Assembly: GCF_017742995.1 (NCBI RefSeq)
Contig: NZ_CP072425.1
Location: 2,108,001 to 2,172,000, forward strand
DNA length: 64,000 bases
Reading direction: 5' to 3'
Source: Pseudoalteromonas viridis
Lineage (GTDB): Bacteria; Pseudomonadota; Gammaproteobacteria; Enterobacterales; Alteromonadaceae
A program made the position numbers and the translations under genes. The notes under the pieces were generated by a model. That model made no database searches and was not told the origin of the DNA. It worked only from the letters and a program-made list of their open reading frames with translations. Of this stretch, positions 47,692-56,889 are shown piece after piece. Numbering within the stretch: the stretch's first letter is position 1; each line of letters begins with the position of its first letter.

Positions 47692-47782
47692 AATTTTATC
47701 TTTGTTTATAAGTCATTGGTAAGAGACCGGGTATAAGCAAAGAATAGTTCAAAGCAGTGAAAGTTTTTACTGACAGAAATAA

Positions 47783-47805
47783 AAAAAGCCCCGCAGGGCT
47801 TTTTG
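47783..47805 (-). terminator. Intrinsic terminator of hemL
   Basis: AAAAAGCCC-CGCA-GGGCTTTTT, symmetric, 24 bases past the hemL stop on the minus strand. Confidence 0.88.
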
Positions 47806-47828
47806 TAAGATTAACTGAAGGTCACTGC

Positions 47829-49115
47829 TCAGGCAGCAAGCTTGGCGAATGCACGCTCTGCAGCTTTGATTGTCTGTGCAATGTCATCATCGCTGTGCAT
47901 GGTGCTGACAAACCCGGCTTCGAATGCCGAAGGCGCCAGATACACGCCTTCTTCCAGCATCAGGTGGAAAAAGCGTTTGAAGCGTTCCAGATCGCACTCA
48001 GTTGCCTGCTGATAGGTATCAACACGCTGCGCTTCGGTAAAGAAGAAGCCAAACATACCACCGGCATAGTTGGTCGTCAGGGCAATACCCGCGGCATCTG
48101 CGGCTTGCTGGAATCCGTCGCACAGTTGCTTGCTCTTGGCTTCCAGGTCATTGTGCAAGCCCGGTTCAGAGAGCAGTTCCAGGGCTTTCAGACCAGCTGC
48201 CATAGCGATTGGATTACCAGATAAAGTACCTGCCTGATAAACCGGGCCTACGGGCGCAATATAATCCATGATTTCACGTTTACCACCAAAGGCACCCACT
48301 GGCATACCGCCGCCAATTACTTTACCCAGGCACGTCAGGTCAGGGTCGATATTGTAATATTCCTGAGCACCGCCCAGCGCAACCCGAAAGCCGGTCATCA
48401 CTTCATCGAAGATCAGGACCGATTTATGGGTATCGCACACTTCGCGCAGGCCTTCCAGGAAGCCCTCAACGGGTGGAATACAGTTCATGTTGCCCGCTAC
48501 TGGCTCAACGATGATACAGGCGATTTGGTCTGGGTATTGTGCAAAGATGGCTTTGACTTCGTCCAGGTTGTTGAACGACACGGTTAAGGTGTGCTTTGCA
48601 AAGTCTGCCGGGATACCCGGAGAGTTAGGCACGCCCATGGTCAATGCACCAGAACCCGCTTTAACCAGCAAAGAGTCGGCGTGGCCGTGGTAGCAGCCTT
48701 CAAACTTCAGGATCTTATCTCTGCCGGTGTAACCGCGCGCCAGACGAATGGCACTCATGGTTGCTTCAGTGCCTGAGCTTACCATGCGCACTTTGTCGAT
48801 TGAGGGCACCAGCGCTTTGACTTTTTCTGCCATCAGAATTTCGCTTTCAGTCGGTGCACCATAGCTCAGGCCATTTTCAACTGCATCCAGTACGGCTTGT
48901 TTGATCTGGGGATGGTTATGGCCGAGGATCATCGGTCCCCATGAACCTACATAATCGATATAGCGTTTACCGTCCGCATCGTAAGTATGCGGGCCCTCTG
49001 CCTTATTGATAAACAGCGGCGTGCCACCTACGCCGTTAAATGCACGAACGGGTGAGTTAACACCACCCGGGATAGACTCCTGGGCACGAGAGAAGAGATC
49101 TTGACTGATTGTCAT
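47829..49115 (-). CDS. hemL: Glutamate-1-semialdehyde 2,1-aminomutase
   Basis: 428 residues, PLP enzyme of the C5 haem pathway producing 5-aminolevulinate. It has [19 protein letters not shown] near the N-terminus, [34 protein letters not shown] and the PLP lysine in [26 protein letters not shown] precedes the ATG. hemJ, another haem gene, lies 1.3 kb upstream with pyrB between. Confidence 0.97.
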   Translation of the reverse strand: MTISQDLFSRAQESIPGGVNSPVRAFNGVGGTPLFINKAEGPHTYDADGKRYIDYVGSWGPMILGHNHPQIKQAVLDAVENGLSYGAPTESEILMAEKVKALVPSIDKVRMVSSGTEATMSAIRLARGYTGRDKILKFEGCYHGHADSLLVKAGSGALTMGVPNSPGIPADFAKHTLTVSFNNLDEVKAIFAQYPDQIACIIVEPVAGNMNCIPPVEGFLEGLREVCDTHKSVLIFDEVMTGFRVALGGAQEYYNIDPDLTCLGKVIGGGMPVGAFGGKREIMDYIAPVGPVYQAGTLSGNPIAMAAGLKALELLSEPGLHNDLEAKSKQLCDGFQQAADAAGIALTTNYAGGMFGFFFTEAQRVDTYQQATECDLERFKRFFHLMLEEGVYLAPSAFEAGFVSTMHSDDDIAQTIKAAERAFAKLAA

Positions 49116-49193
49116 AATGTGTCCTTTTGTTTTGTGCCGGGTATATCTGCAATGTCATTCAGCTACACCCGGCCATGAAACGAAATAAGTAGA

Positions 49194-50210
49194 TTAGGTT
49201 TCGCGCTTGCGGCTGAACCAGGGCACGTCTACTTCGTATTGCTCAACCTTGTCGGCAACACCCAGTGTCAGTGCAAACAAGGCCATGCGGATCAACACGC
49301 CATTTTGAACCTGACGGAAGATGGCCAGGTTGTCGTTATTATTCAGGTCGTTATCCAGCTCGTTTGCATCGCCACGGCTGTCGCGCGGTAATGGGTGCAT
49401 TAATACCGATTGCGGCTTACAGTGGGCCTCATAAATGGCCTGGCTAATGCGAAAACCACCGCGGTACTTGTTGGCTTCTTCCTGTGATGGAAAACGCTCT
49501 TCCTGAATGCGGGTTTGATAAACGATATCGGCCGCCAGGTTACCTTCCATTTTTGATACCAGTTCAATCTGGTGACCGGCGTTACTGACCGCATCCAGAA
49601 TATAATCAGGCATTTGTAACCCATCCGGCGCAACCATAGAGAAGCGCACGTTTTTATAATGACACAGCAGCTTAGACAGAGAATGGACCGTGCGGCCATA
49701 CTTAAGGTCGCCAACCAGGGCGATATGCATACCATCAATGCCACGCTCAAAACGACCCAGCTCACGTTCAATTGTGAGCAAGTCCAGCAGTGCCTGCGTT
49801 GGATGTTCATTCGGGCCGTCACCGCCGTTGATCACTGGCACATCTGAGCCCGTTGCAAATTCCGCCACGGATCCGGCATCCGGGTGGCGCATTGCGACGG
49901 CATCGGCATAGGCTGAGATCACCCGGGCCGTGTCATACAGGGATTCGCCTTTTGCCAAAGCGGAACTTTGCATACCTGTGGTCTCTCTGACCGTGCCACC
50001 CAGCAGGTTAAAAGCGGTTCCGAAACTGACACGCGTTCGGGTACTGGGTTCAAAAAACAGGTTGGCTAATACGGCACCTTCTAATACGTTGGTGCGCTTG
50101 TACTTTTTAGCGTAGGGTTCCATTTTCTTTGCAACATTGAAAATCAGCTCAATGGCTTCTCTGTCGAGTTCGTTGACGGAGAGGATGTTTTCACCTTGGA
50201 AACTTAACAT
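49194..50210 (-). CDS. pyrB: Aspartate carbamoyltransferase
   Basis: 338 residues from the start chosen. FFEPSTRTRVSFGTAFNLLGG is the carbamoyl phosphate site; NGGDGPNEHPTQALLDLLTI and the DLKYGRTVHSL aspartate-side segment follow, with LMHPLPR near the C-terminus. First committed step of pyrimidine synthesis. ATG 50210 (MLSFQGENILSV) has TTAGGAA upstream; the frame runs open to 50330 but the prefix is not family-like. No pyrI follows, so it is probably not the E. coli-type PyrBI holoenzyme, or pyrI is elsewhere. Confidence 0.95.
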   Translation of the reverse strand: MLSFQGENILSVNELDREAIELIFNVAKKMEPYAKKYKRTNVLEGAVLANLFFEPSTRTRVSFGTAFNLLGGTVRETTGMQSSALAKGESLYDTARVISAYADAVAMRHPDAGSVAEFATGSDVPVINGGDGPNEHPTQALLDLLTIERELGRFERGIDGMHIALVGDLKYGRTVHSLSKLLCHYKNVRFSMVAPDGLQMPDYILDAVSNAGHQIELVSKMEGNLAADIVYQTRIQEERFPSQEEANKYRGGFRISQAIYEAHCKPQSVLMHPLPRDSRGDANELDNDLNNNDNLAIFRQVQNGVLIRMALFALTLGVADKVEQYEVDVPWFSRKRET

Positions 50211-50383
50211 GCGGCGATTCCTAATCACAGATTGACAACAGGAGGCGGGGAGCACTCCTAACCGAGCTCGCAAAACAGGGCGTATCAGACGCACACTGCG
50301 TTGAGTAACTGGAGCGACATAATAGCACAATTCTGTTTTTTAGGCGTGGAAAATGACGGCTAGATAGCCGCCATAGTGTGAGA

Positions 50384-50818
50384 TCAGAAAACCGGTTTCA
50401 GGATAGCGAGCATAACGATGATCAGCAGCAGTATGACCGGGAATTCGTTAAAGATACGATAGAAACGATCGCTACGTTCGTTACGGTCGTGCTTAAAGTC
50501 CGCCAGTAGTTTAAAACAGTAGGCATGATACAAATACAATATAATCACCGGCACCAGCTTATAGTGCAGCCACAGGTTAGCACGGAACCATTCACGGCCA
50601 TAACTGGTGATCAACAGCATCCCGAAAACGGCCGTGAGCACGGCAAAGGGAGTAACAAAGTAGAGCAGCCGTCGCTCCATGATTTTTAACATGGCGGAGC
50701 AGGGCTTTTCGTCGGTCATGGCATGGTAAACAAACAACCTGGGCAGATAGAAAATACCGGCAAACCAGGCAACCATAAAAAAGATGTGCAGCGCTTTGTA
50801 CACAAGTATCGTTGTCAT
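50384..50818 (-). CDS. hemJ: Protoporphyrinogen IX oxidase HemJ (UPF0093)
   Basis: 144 residues with four membrane helices. The N-terminal TILVYKALHIFFMVAWFAGIF holds the conserved His and Trp-Phe, RLFVYHA and LWLHYKLVP the further conserved residues, and the C-terminus is FNEFPVILLLIIVMLAIL. HemJ oxidises protoporphyrinogen IX to protoporphyrin in bacteria without HemG/HemY. It lies in a minus-strand run with pyrB and the ClC gene. Confidence 0.93.
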   Translation of the reverse strand: MTTILVYKALHIFFMVAWFAGIFYLPRLFVYHAMTDEKPCSAMLKIMERRLLYFVTPFAVLTAVFGMLLITSYGREWFRANLWLHYKLVPVIILYLYHAYCFKLLADFKHDRNERSDRFYRIFNEFPVILLLIIVMLAILKPVF

Positions 50819-50846
50819 AAAACCCCTTGGTTGTCTTAAAGTGTGA

Positions 50847-52529
50847 TTATAGCAAGCTGTTTCTCATGGTGAGAATGTGGCGGATCTGATCCCACCTTAG
50901 CAAGCCCATGATTTGTTCGTTATCTTTTTGATTATACACATAGACGGCACCCGAGCGTTTATCTTTGAGGATATCAAACGCGTCAGCCAGCGTTGCCTGT
51001 GTACTTAGCCCCTGTAACTCGATATAGGTGATGGTCATGCTTTGCTCAGAGATTAAGCTGAGATCATACTCGGCCAGCCGATAACCATGTTCTTCGTCGT
51101 AAACTATCAATGGAGTCTGGCTGTCAATGGCCGACAGGGTTTCTCTGATCTGCTCTTTGTCATCAGAATAGAGCAGCTTGAAGCCTTCTTCCATTTCTTC
51201 CATGATCCCCACTTTTTGTAGAGCCTCTTTGGCGGGGGAAACCTGGTAGGGCAGTCCCTGAAAGTCCAGCTGTTGTAAGAAAATCGAGCGGTTACCAAAT
51301 ACTTGCAGTGCGGTGACATAGGCACAGGAGATCACTATCATGGCCGGCACCACAATCTGCGGGCTGGAAGTCAGCTCCATCACTGCAGTCAGCGCTGCCA
51401 ATGGCGCGTGTAAAGTCGCCGCCAGCAGGCCTGCCATGCCCAGTACACCATAGGTGCCCGCCACACTGACTTCGGGAGAAATAAACTGAGCAAAATATGC
51501 CATTAGTGTGCCAATCAAGACACCCAGACCGATAACCGGGCCAATGATCCCACCGGGGATCCCCAGCCCTATAGCAAAGATGGTGGCCAGCAGCTTGGCT
51601 ATCAAAATGGTTGTCAGCAGCTGTAATTCACCGGGCGTTTCTACGGCAATTTTAATGGCGCTCATACCTGAACCCATGGCTTCCGGCACCAGGTACCCTA
51701 TCAAACCGGCCAATAACCCGGCCAGCATCAGGCGGGGAAACATGCTGATGGGCTTAAAGGTTTTGATGATCATCATCAGATTCTGATTAAATGCAAAGGC
51801 AATGGCACCAAGTACGAAGCCACACAAAATCAGAAACGGATAATGCCAGAAGGATAGGGTAGATACACTGATCAGCGACAACTCCAGGTCATGACCAAAC
51901 ACATATTGGGTGGCAAGTGCGCCAGTTACCGCTGCGAGCATGATGGGGACGAAAATATGGATCTTGTATTCCCGCAGTACCACCTCCATCACGAAGATCA
52001 CCGCCGCCAGGGGAGTATTAAACGACGCCGCAATACCTGCGGCAACCCCACAACCGGCCAGTGTTCGTGCAGCGTTCATTGGCAAATGGAGGCGCTCAGC
52101 CAAAATACTGGCACCGGTGGCACCCATGTGTACTGATGGACCTTCCCGGCCAACGGAAAAACCGCTGATGAGTGCAACCGCACCGCCAAAAAACTGGTTA
52201 ACCGAATTCCAGATCGGCATTTGCCCGTAGTGTTGTTTAATGCGATAGATGACAAAAGGAATACCCAGGCGATAGTGCTTAAAGCCCGTCAGGCTGGCAA
52301 ACAGGGCGATCAGCAAGGCCGCACCCACAGGTAACAGGACGCGCTGATGTTCAGGTAACGTGGTAAAGTCGTCCGGACTGTCTAAAAACATCCCCTGCAC
52401 CAGCATAATGGTCAGACGAAATAAGATGATCAATATGGCTGCAATTAAGCCCGCACCAATTCCCAGCAAGCACAGCTGAATAGACGTTTTTGGTTTCGCT
52501 AAGCGACGGCGTAATTTATCGAGCGACAT
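50847..52529 (-). CDS. ClC-family chloride channel/antiporter with CBS domains
   Basis: 560 residues from ATG 52529. ClC core (~15-410) with about 10-12 membrane helices. The selectivity segment is SGFSVGREGPSVHMGATGAS, including the gating Glu of GREGP; GIPGGIIGPVIGLG is the second filter region. A cytoplasmic pair of CBS-like domains (~430-560) follows. The Glu is kept, so H+/Cl- exchange is likely. The frame opens 43 codons earlier but those residues are not conserved-looking. A strong hairpin (GCGGGTA-GT-TACCCGC) lies at 52562-52577 just upstream. Confidence 0.92.
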   Translation of the reverse strand: MSLDKLRRRLAKPKTSIQLCLLGIGAGLIAAILIILFRLTIMLVQGMFLDSPDDFTTLPEHQRVLLPVGAALLIALFASLTGFKHYRLGIPFVIYRIKQHYGQMPIWNSVNQFFGGAVALISGFSVGREGPSVHMGATGASILAERLHLPMNAARTLAGCGVAAGIAASFNTPLAAVIFVMEVVLREYKIHIFVPIMLAAVTGALATQYVFGHDLELSLISVSTLSFWHYPFLILCGFVLGAIAFAFNQNLMMIIKTFKPISMFPRLMLAGLLAGLIGYLVPEAMGSGMSAIKIAVETPGELQLLTTILIAKLLATIFAIGLGIPGGIIGPVIGLGVLIGTLMAYFAQFISPEVSVAGTYGVLGMAGLLAATLHAPLAALTAVMELTSSPQIVVPAMIVISCAYVTALQVFGNRSIFLQQLDFQGLPYQVSPAKEALQKVGIMEEMEEGFKLLYSDDKEQIRETLSAIDSQTPLIVYDEEHGYRLAEYDLSLISEQSMTITYIELQGLSTQATLADAFDILKDKRSGAVYVYNQKDNEQIMGLLRWDQIRHILTMRNSLL

Positions 52530-52853
52530 ACAATATTGGCCTGTTGAAAATCTGAATTGGCGCGGGTAGTTACCCGCTTTACCACTGTGTATACCTTGCC
52601 CTGAGCTGCAGTTGCTTGCGTGGTCATAAAGAAGCGTTCCGGTCTTTATCCACCGCAACGAGCGCGAAGTTGCTTTACCTGGCTACGCTAAGTATCTCAT
52701 GGCGCCTGATGTGCGTCATGTCAGCAGTTGTAGCATAGTATACTTGGTTGATAAGTGTATCAAATAATCTAAGTCCTTGTAATTAAGTAAATCAAACGGC
52801 AGGGTGACGATATGGGGTGAAGACAGAAACTGCCCATGTGCGCGTGTCAGTCT

Positions 52854-52878
52854 ATACTTGATTAAAATAGTCAGGTAT
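52854..52878 (+). promoter_or_regulatory. IscR type 1 binding site at the erpA promoter
   Basis: The 25-bp site matches the IscR type 1 consensus ATASYYGACTR-WWW-YAGTCRRSTAT at 24 of 25 positions; the only mismatch is T for C in the GACT block. The left half is ATACTTGATT and the right half TAGTCAGGTAT. It spans the -35 box and spacer of the erpA promoter. In E. coli, erpA is repressed by [2Fe-2S]-IscR through this kind of site. Confidence 0.82.
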
Positions 52879-52886
52879 TAGATAAT
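52858..52886 (+). promoter_or_regulatory. erpA promoter
   Basis: -35 TTGATT (52858-52863), 17-base spacer, -10 GATAAT (52881-52886), 33 bases before the erpA ATG. The IscR site overlaps the -35 and most of the spacer. The rest of 52530-52853 upstream holds the ClC promoter side and no gene; nothing else is seen there apart from the GCGGGTA hairpin. Confidence 0.75.
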
Positions 52887-52918
52887 TCCGCTACTAAATG
52901 TACAGGGGTCGAATACAC

Positions 52919-53257
52919 ATGTCTGATCAGATACCGATTAAATTTTCCGACGCGGCGGCAAATCGCGTGAAAGAACTTATCTCAGAGGAAGAAAACCCGA
53001 ACCTCAAGCTGCGAGTGTATGTGACCGGCGGTGGATGTTCTGGATTTCAATACGGTTTTACCTTTGACGAAAAAATCAATCCGGGCGACCTGGAAATTGA
53101 GAAAAACGGGGTGTCTATGGTGGTTGACCCGATGAGTATTCAATATTTGGTTGATGGTGAAGTGGATTATACCGAAGGCCTGGAAGGCGCACGCTTTTTT
53201 GTAAGCAACCCTAACGCGACAACAACCTGTGGTTGTGGTGCAAGCTTCAGCGTATAA
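52919..53257 (+). CDS. erpA: Iron-sulfur cluster insertion protein ErpA
   Basis: 112 residues, A-type Fe-S carrier. The three cluster cysteines are in [13 protein letters not shown] and the C-terminal [12 protein letters not shown]-terminal [19 protein letters not shown] matches the family. It delivers clusters to IspG and other client enzymes. ATG 52919 is favoured over the upstream frame by the family N-terminus; AGGGGTC lies upstream. It is monocistronic, with a promoter under a likely IscR site. Confidence 0.97.
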   Translation: MSDQIPIKFSDAAANRVKELISEEENPNLKLRVYVTGGGCSGFQYGFTFDEKINPGDLEIEKNGVSMVVDPMSIQYLVDGEVDYTEGLEGARFFVSNPNATTTCGCGASFSV

Positions 53258-53284
53258 ACCCGCCTTAATTTATCAAGCTAAGAG

Positions 53285-53312
53285 ACAAAGCCATGCAATT
53301 GCATGGCTTTGT
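53285..53312 (+). terminator. Intrinsic terminator of erpA
   Basis: ACAAAGCCATGC-AATT-GCATGGCTTTGT, a perfect 12-bp stem, followed by TGTATCTG. Few T, but strongly folded. Confidence 0.75.
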
Positions 53313-53392
53313 TGTATCTGGACTCGCCTCAAAGCGCGTTGCTTTCAGGTGCACGCTCACTAACAATACCGCTGGAAGTCAGAGCAGTTTTA

Positions 53393-53569
53393 TTAGCCAG
53401 GGTTGGTAAGATGCATCATCAGTACAAAAAAACCTAATACCAGAGTGGAAAAAGCGAGAATATAGATGAATCCGCGTTTGCCTTGTTTGAGTGGCACGCC
53501 GTTGACGCGTAAAAAGTAATACCAACCCAGACAGAGCAAAATGGGTAGCAAAAACATGAGTCGGATCAT
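53393..53569 (-). CDS. Small membrane protein of unknown function
   Basis: 58 residues with two membrane helices (LMFLLPILLCLGWYYFL and GFIYILAFSTLVLGFFVLMMHL) joined by a basic loop (RVNGVPLKQGKR). The loop suggests a cytoplasmic turn with both ends outside. GGGAGAA precedes ATG 53569; a TTG at 53584 lies inside that ribosome site. I do not recognise the family; a similar small protein may be common in Alteromonadales. Confidence 0.7.
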   Translation of the reverse strand: MIRLMFLLPILLCLGWYYFLRVNGVPLKQGKRGFIYILAFSTLVLGFFVLMMHLTNPG

Positions 53570-53696
53570 CAAAAATTCTCCCAAAATTTGTTACTTTAAG
53601 ACAGATTAGCTCTAAACCACTATTTTTAAAAGAAAAAATAAATTATTTCGTATACTGGTACAAGATATAAAATTTTTGTTAAAGTGTCACAGTAAT

Positions 53697-53770
53697 CTTA
53701 CCTCTCTATTTTAGGTAAGAAAGTTGCAAATTTAATTAGGTGTTAGAGAAAAGATCGTCTATACCTAATT
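53697..53770. promoter_or_regulatory. Nested inverted repeats upstream of the XRE regulator
   Basis: CTTACCT / AGGTAAG (53697-53703, 53713-53719) and AATTAGGT / ACCTAATT (53734-53741, 53763-53770) carry four AGGT-type words in two dyads. They lie in the 339-base AT-rich gap before the XRE gene, which otherwise holds no gene. They could be operator sites, possibly for autoregulation. Confidence 0.45.
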
Positions 53771-53908
53771 TGGTACATAGGAACAGGACAGGTGAATTGG
53801 GTGTTTTTCACTCAGCTTAACTGGCTTGTCATAACATAAGCTGCCAGTCGAGACGGGCAAATTTCGTATGGCAGTATTAATTAATCATCGAGTAGGAGAT
53901 GTTTTATT

Positions 53909-54154
53909 ATGATGGGGAAAACGGTTTCTTCTGAAGAGAACAGTAAGTTGACTAAGTGGCTTAAATCAAAACGTCACGAGAAAGGTCATACAATGCGCAG
54001 TCTGGCCCAGGTGTTAGGTACACCACATTCTTTTATTGGCAAAATTGAGAACCAGGAACGTCGCTTAGACGTGATTGAGTTTCTGCGTTACTGTGAAGCG
54101 CTGGAAGTCGACCCATATGAAGGTCTGTCTCTGATCAAAGAAGAGCAGATGTAA
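53909..54154 (+). CDS. XRE-family helix-turn-helix regulator
   Basis: 81 residues; the HTH spans ~13-68: LTKWLKSKRHEKGHTMRSLA, then LGTPHSFIGKIENQERRLD (recognition helix) and CEALEVDPYEGL. No second domain. GTAGGAGATG precedes the ATG at 53909; ATG 53912 is an alternative. It stands alone. The targets are unknown. It could be a chromosomal regulator or a relic of an antitoxin-like gene, but no toxin partner is adjacent. Confidence 0.88.
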   Translation: MMGKTVSSEENSKLTKWLKSKRHEKGHTMRSLAQVLGTPHSFIGKIENQERRLDVIEFLRYCEALEVDPYEGLSLIKEEQM

Positions 54155-54230
54155 AAACACTGGTATCACCAGTATGTGCAGGTGCAAGGAGCTGCACCTC
54201 TATCCCTCTAACATGGACCAGACACACTTA

Positions 54231-55628
54231 TTATTTTTCCTGCTGTGACGTCCCCTGATTGTGATAGTTTTGCTCTATCTCGTAGAGTTTATGACGGATC
54301 GCATATAAGAAAATCAATGAAGGCAACACCATCAGCGCTGTCAGTGCGAAAAATACCGCCCAGTTTCCGCCTAGCCAGTCATCAATCACGACGCCGCTGT
54401 AGCTTGATAACACGGTTCTGCCCAGGCTACCAAGAGACGCCAGCAAGGCGTAATGCGTCGCGCTAAAGGCGCGGTCGCACAACATAGAAATAAACGCCAC
54501 CATGGCGACCAGAGACCAGGCCTGAGTAAACCCGTCAATAACAATGGCAAGGGCATACAAGTGTTCTTTGGGGCCCGCGACCGCTATCCAGGAGAACATC
54601 AGGTTGGACGTGGCCATAGCTACCCCACTGATAAACAAGCCTTTTACAATGCCATATTTGTGATTAAAGATGCTGCCCAGAAACGCAAAAATAATCGTAA
54701 TAAGGCCAGTTCCGAGCTTAGAATACTGAGCTATCTGGCTATTACTAAAGCCGATCTCTTTATAAAACACGATGGACATGCGGGCCAGGAAGGCTTCGCC
54801 GATTTTGAACAAAAAGATAAAGGCCAGCAGGGCTAAGGCAGCCTTTACGCCATTACGGTTAAAGAAGCTGCGAAACGGCTCGACCAGGGTGACTGCCAGC
54901 CAGGCTAACATACGTTGTAGCCTGCTGTGCTCCAGCCCTGCAAGTCTGGATTGATATTGCGCTTGCAGCTGTTGTTGGGTGTGTTCACGATGAGATACGG
55001 GCTCTCGAGCGGCCAGTGTGATACCAAACAACATCAGCATGATCAGTGCCAGCAGGGCGTAGATCTCGGGCCAGTTGATGCCGGGTAAATCGGCGGCAAA
55101 AAACGGAATGGCACCGAGCAGGGCGTAGCCACTCCACCAACCAGAGGTAGCCATGGCGGCGGCGGCCGTGGACTTCTCGCTTTCCTCGGGCGGCAGAATA
55201 TCGATCCGATAGGCGTCTATGGCAATATCATGGGTCGCCGCACTCAGAGCAATAATAAAACACAATAATGCAGCCTGATAAAGATCTGCCTTAAGATCGA
55301 CCTGGCTTAAGGCCAGTGCAGACAAAGCAACAATCAGTTGTCCCGCTGCAATCCAGCTGCGCCGCTGGCCCAGCCACTGAGTAAGCAAGGGCAGACGCAC
55401 CCGGTCCAGCAACGGAGACCATAAAAAGTTAATGGTGTAGGCGCTAAACACTATGCCAAACAAGCCTATCATGCTGCGGCTCAGGCCTTCGTCTTTAAGC
55501 CAGGCAGACATGACTGAGCCGATTAAGACCCAGGGAAAGCCCTGACTAACGCCAAAAGCAAAGACGGTGAGCAGGCGTTTATCCCGATAGTAGCTGACGT
55601 AGTCACGCAGGCTGGATGAAATGAGCAT
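54231..55628 (-). CDS. ampG: AmpG-type muropeptide permease (MFS)
   Basis: 465 residues, ~12-14 membrane helices. RDKRLLTVFAFGVSQGFPWVL, WSPLLDRVRLP and THDIAIDAYRIDIL are typical of AmpG. It imports GlcNAc-anhydroMurNAc peptides for cell wall recycling and so affects AmpC-type beta-lactamase induction where present. ATG 55628 has TTTGGAAAAC upstream. The order ampG, ppi, yajG here resembles the bolA-yajG-ampG cluster of enterobacteria, and bolA is 3 kb away. Confidence 0.9.
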   Translation of the reverse strand: MLISSSLRDYVSYYRDKRLLTVFAFGVSQGFPWVLIGSVMSAWLKDEGLSRSMIGLFGIVFSAYTINFLWSPLLDRVRLPLLTQWLGQRRSWIAAGQLIVALSALALSQVDLKADLYQAALLCFIIALSAATHDIAIDAYRIDILPPEESEKSTAAAAMATSGWWSGYALLGAIPFFAADLPGINWPEIYALLALIMLMLFGITLAAREPVSHREHTQQQLQAQYQSRLAGLEHSRLQRMLAWLAVTLVEPFRSFFNRNGVKAALALLAFIFLFKIGEAFLARMSIVFYKEIGFSNSQIAQYSKLGTGLITIIFAFLGSIFNHKYGIVKGLFISGVAMATSNLMFSWIAVAGPKEHLYALAIVIDGFTQAWSLVAMVAFISMLCDRAFSATHYALLASLGSLGRTVLSSYSGVVIDDWLGGNWAVFFALTALMVLPSLIFLYAIRHKLYEIEQNYHNQGTSQQEK

Positions 55629-55684
55629 AGTGTTTTCCAAAACAGCCTGGCCCCACCGAGCAGCAGAGCCAAGCTGATAAACGG

Positions 55685-56311
55685 TTATTCGAAGGTTTCT
55701 TCCGGCAGCATCTCAATGCTGTGGATGATCACGGGCTTTTTAGGGATAAAGGTATAGCCGAGCTTTTTGTTGTAGTCCGTTTCAACCTGCATGATTTTGT
55801 CGAGTGTCTCGAAGCCATCTGTGACACTGCCAAATACGGCAAAGCCCCAGCCTCGTCCGGGGTTGAGGTGATCGTTGTCATCCATATTAAAGAAAAACTG
55901 CCGAGTACCTGAGTGAGGTTTGTTATCTTGGTAGGCCATGGCGATGGTGTACATGTTGTTTTTCAGGCCATTGCCACTTTCATTAAAAATAGCCGGGCGT
56001 TCAAACATGCCATCATAGTCTTTGTCGTAGCCACCACCTTGGATCACAAAATCCCGTTCATTGGCTTCATCTCGTTCAACGCGATGAAACACCGATCCTT
56101 TGTAGTCATCATTGATCACATAGGTGAGAAAATTATTGACTGTAATGGGGGCACGTGAGCGGTCCAGCTCGACGATGATTTTGCCCATCGAGGTGTTGAG
56201 CTGAACTTTAGGGAACAGGTTGTCTTTTTGGACAAAGCGTCCTTCTTTATTGTTCGCAAAAGAGAAACTGCTGATCAGGATCAGCGTGAACATAATAAGG
56301 GTACGAAGCAT
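55685..56311 (-). CDS. Secreted cyclophilin-type peptidyl-prolyl isomerase
   Basis: 208 residues with a signal peptide (TLIMFTLILISSFSFA). The cyclophilin fold has VNNFLTYVINDDYKGSVFHRV, FVIQGGGYDKD, GTRQFFFNM and GRGWGFAVFGSV. It is periplasmic and speeds proline isomerisation. Conserved Arg and Phe of the active site are visible (FHRV, RQFFFNM). It lies between ampG and yajG in a minus-strand run. Confidence 0.93.
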   Translation of the reverse strand: MLRTLIMFTLILISSFSFANNKEGRFVQKDNLFPKVQLNTSMGKIIVELDRSRAPITVNNFLTYVINDDYKGSVFHRVERDEANERDFVIQGGGYDKDYDGMFERPAIFNESGNGLKNNMYTIAMAYQDNKPHSGTRQFFFNMDDNDHLNPGRGWGFAVFGSVTDGFETLDKIMQVETDYNKKLGYTFIPKKPVIIHSIEMLPEETFE

Positions 56312-56323
56312 AGCTTAGCCTTT

Positions 56324-56887
56324 TTATTGTTGCAAAAAGTCGATCAATTCTTTGTCTGACAGCATGCGGGTGATCACCTGCTCAGCGAGTCGGTTCAATT
56401 GTCCCTCAACCTGAGACTGGTCATGTTTCAGTGGTTTGCTGAATTGCGCCTCACCATTGAAGGATTTTGAAAAGGTTCGCTGCCCTTTGACTACTTCGAC
56501 AACAAAATCCGCATTTGCCGTACTTTCGTGACGACTGAGAGATTCATCAACCTTGGCGACAAAGGTACGAATACGCAGTGTCAACTGAATGTCACTGTGT
56601 TGTGCCAGTGTCACGCCGTTGGCTTCCAGAGCCTGAGAAAGCAGCTTGGTTAAAGTGACTGGCAAATCGGCATTGGGCAGATAAACAGCGGGTTCTTGAT
56701 CCAGCACTTTAATGGTAAATTTAGTGGTACGGTTGTCGACAACTTTAATTGCCATTGTATTGGATAGCTGGCTGATATTACCGCCCTGATAACTGGGATT
56801 GAGGATCACAGATTTAGGGGCACTGCTACATCCGGCCAGTAGTGTGATTGCTGCACCAAAGAGGGTGGCAGAAAATGCTAAACGCAT
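56324..56887 (-). CDS. yajG: YajG-family lipoprotein
   Basis: 187 residues. Lipoprotein signal with lipobox LLAGC at residue ~19, then SAPKSVILNPSYQGGN and RTTKFTIKVLDQEPAVYLPNADLP typical of the YajG family. Function unknown; envelope lipoprotein. It begins 2 bases after the rlmG stop on the same strand, so it is co-transcribed with rlmG. Proximity to ampG and bolA is conserved in gammaproteobacteria. Confidence 0.9.
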   Translation of the reverse strand: MRLAFSATLFGAAITLLAGCSSAPKSVILNPSYQGGNISQLSNTMAIKVVDNRTTKFTIKVLDQEPAVYLPNADLPVTLTKLLSQALEANGVTLAQHSDIQLTLRIRTFVAKVDESLSRHESTANADFVVEVVKGQRTFSKSFNGEAQFSKPLKHDQSQVEGQLNRLAEQVITRMLSDKELIDFLQQ

Positions 56888-56889
56888 GA

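Noticed and set aside
52530..52850. Fluoride-riboswitch-like leader before the ClC gene
   Set aside because: ClC genes can be fluoride-controlled, but the conserved riboswitch core is not seen, and the ClC filter GREGP is the chloride type, not the fluoride-specific type.
53909..54154. Toxin-antitoxin module with the XRE protein as antitoxin
   Set aside because: No small toxin-like gene is adjacent on either side; the neighbours are a two-helix membrane protein in the opposite direction and ampG.
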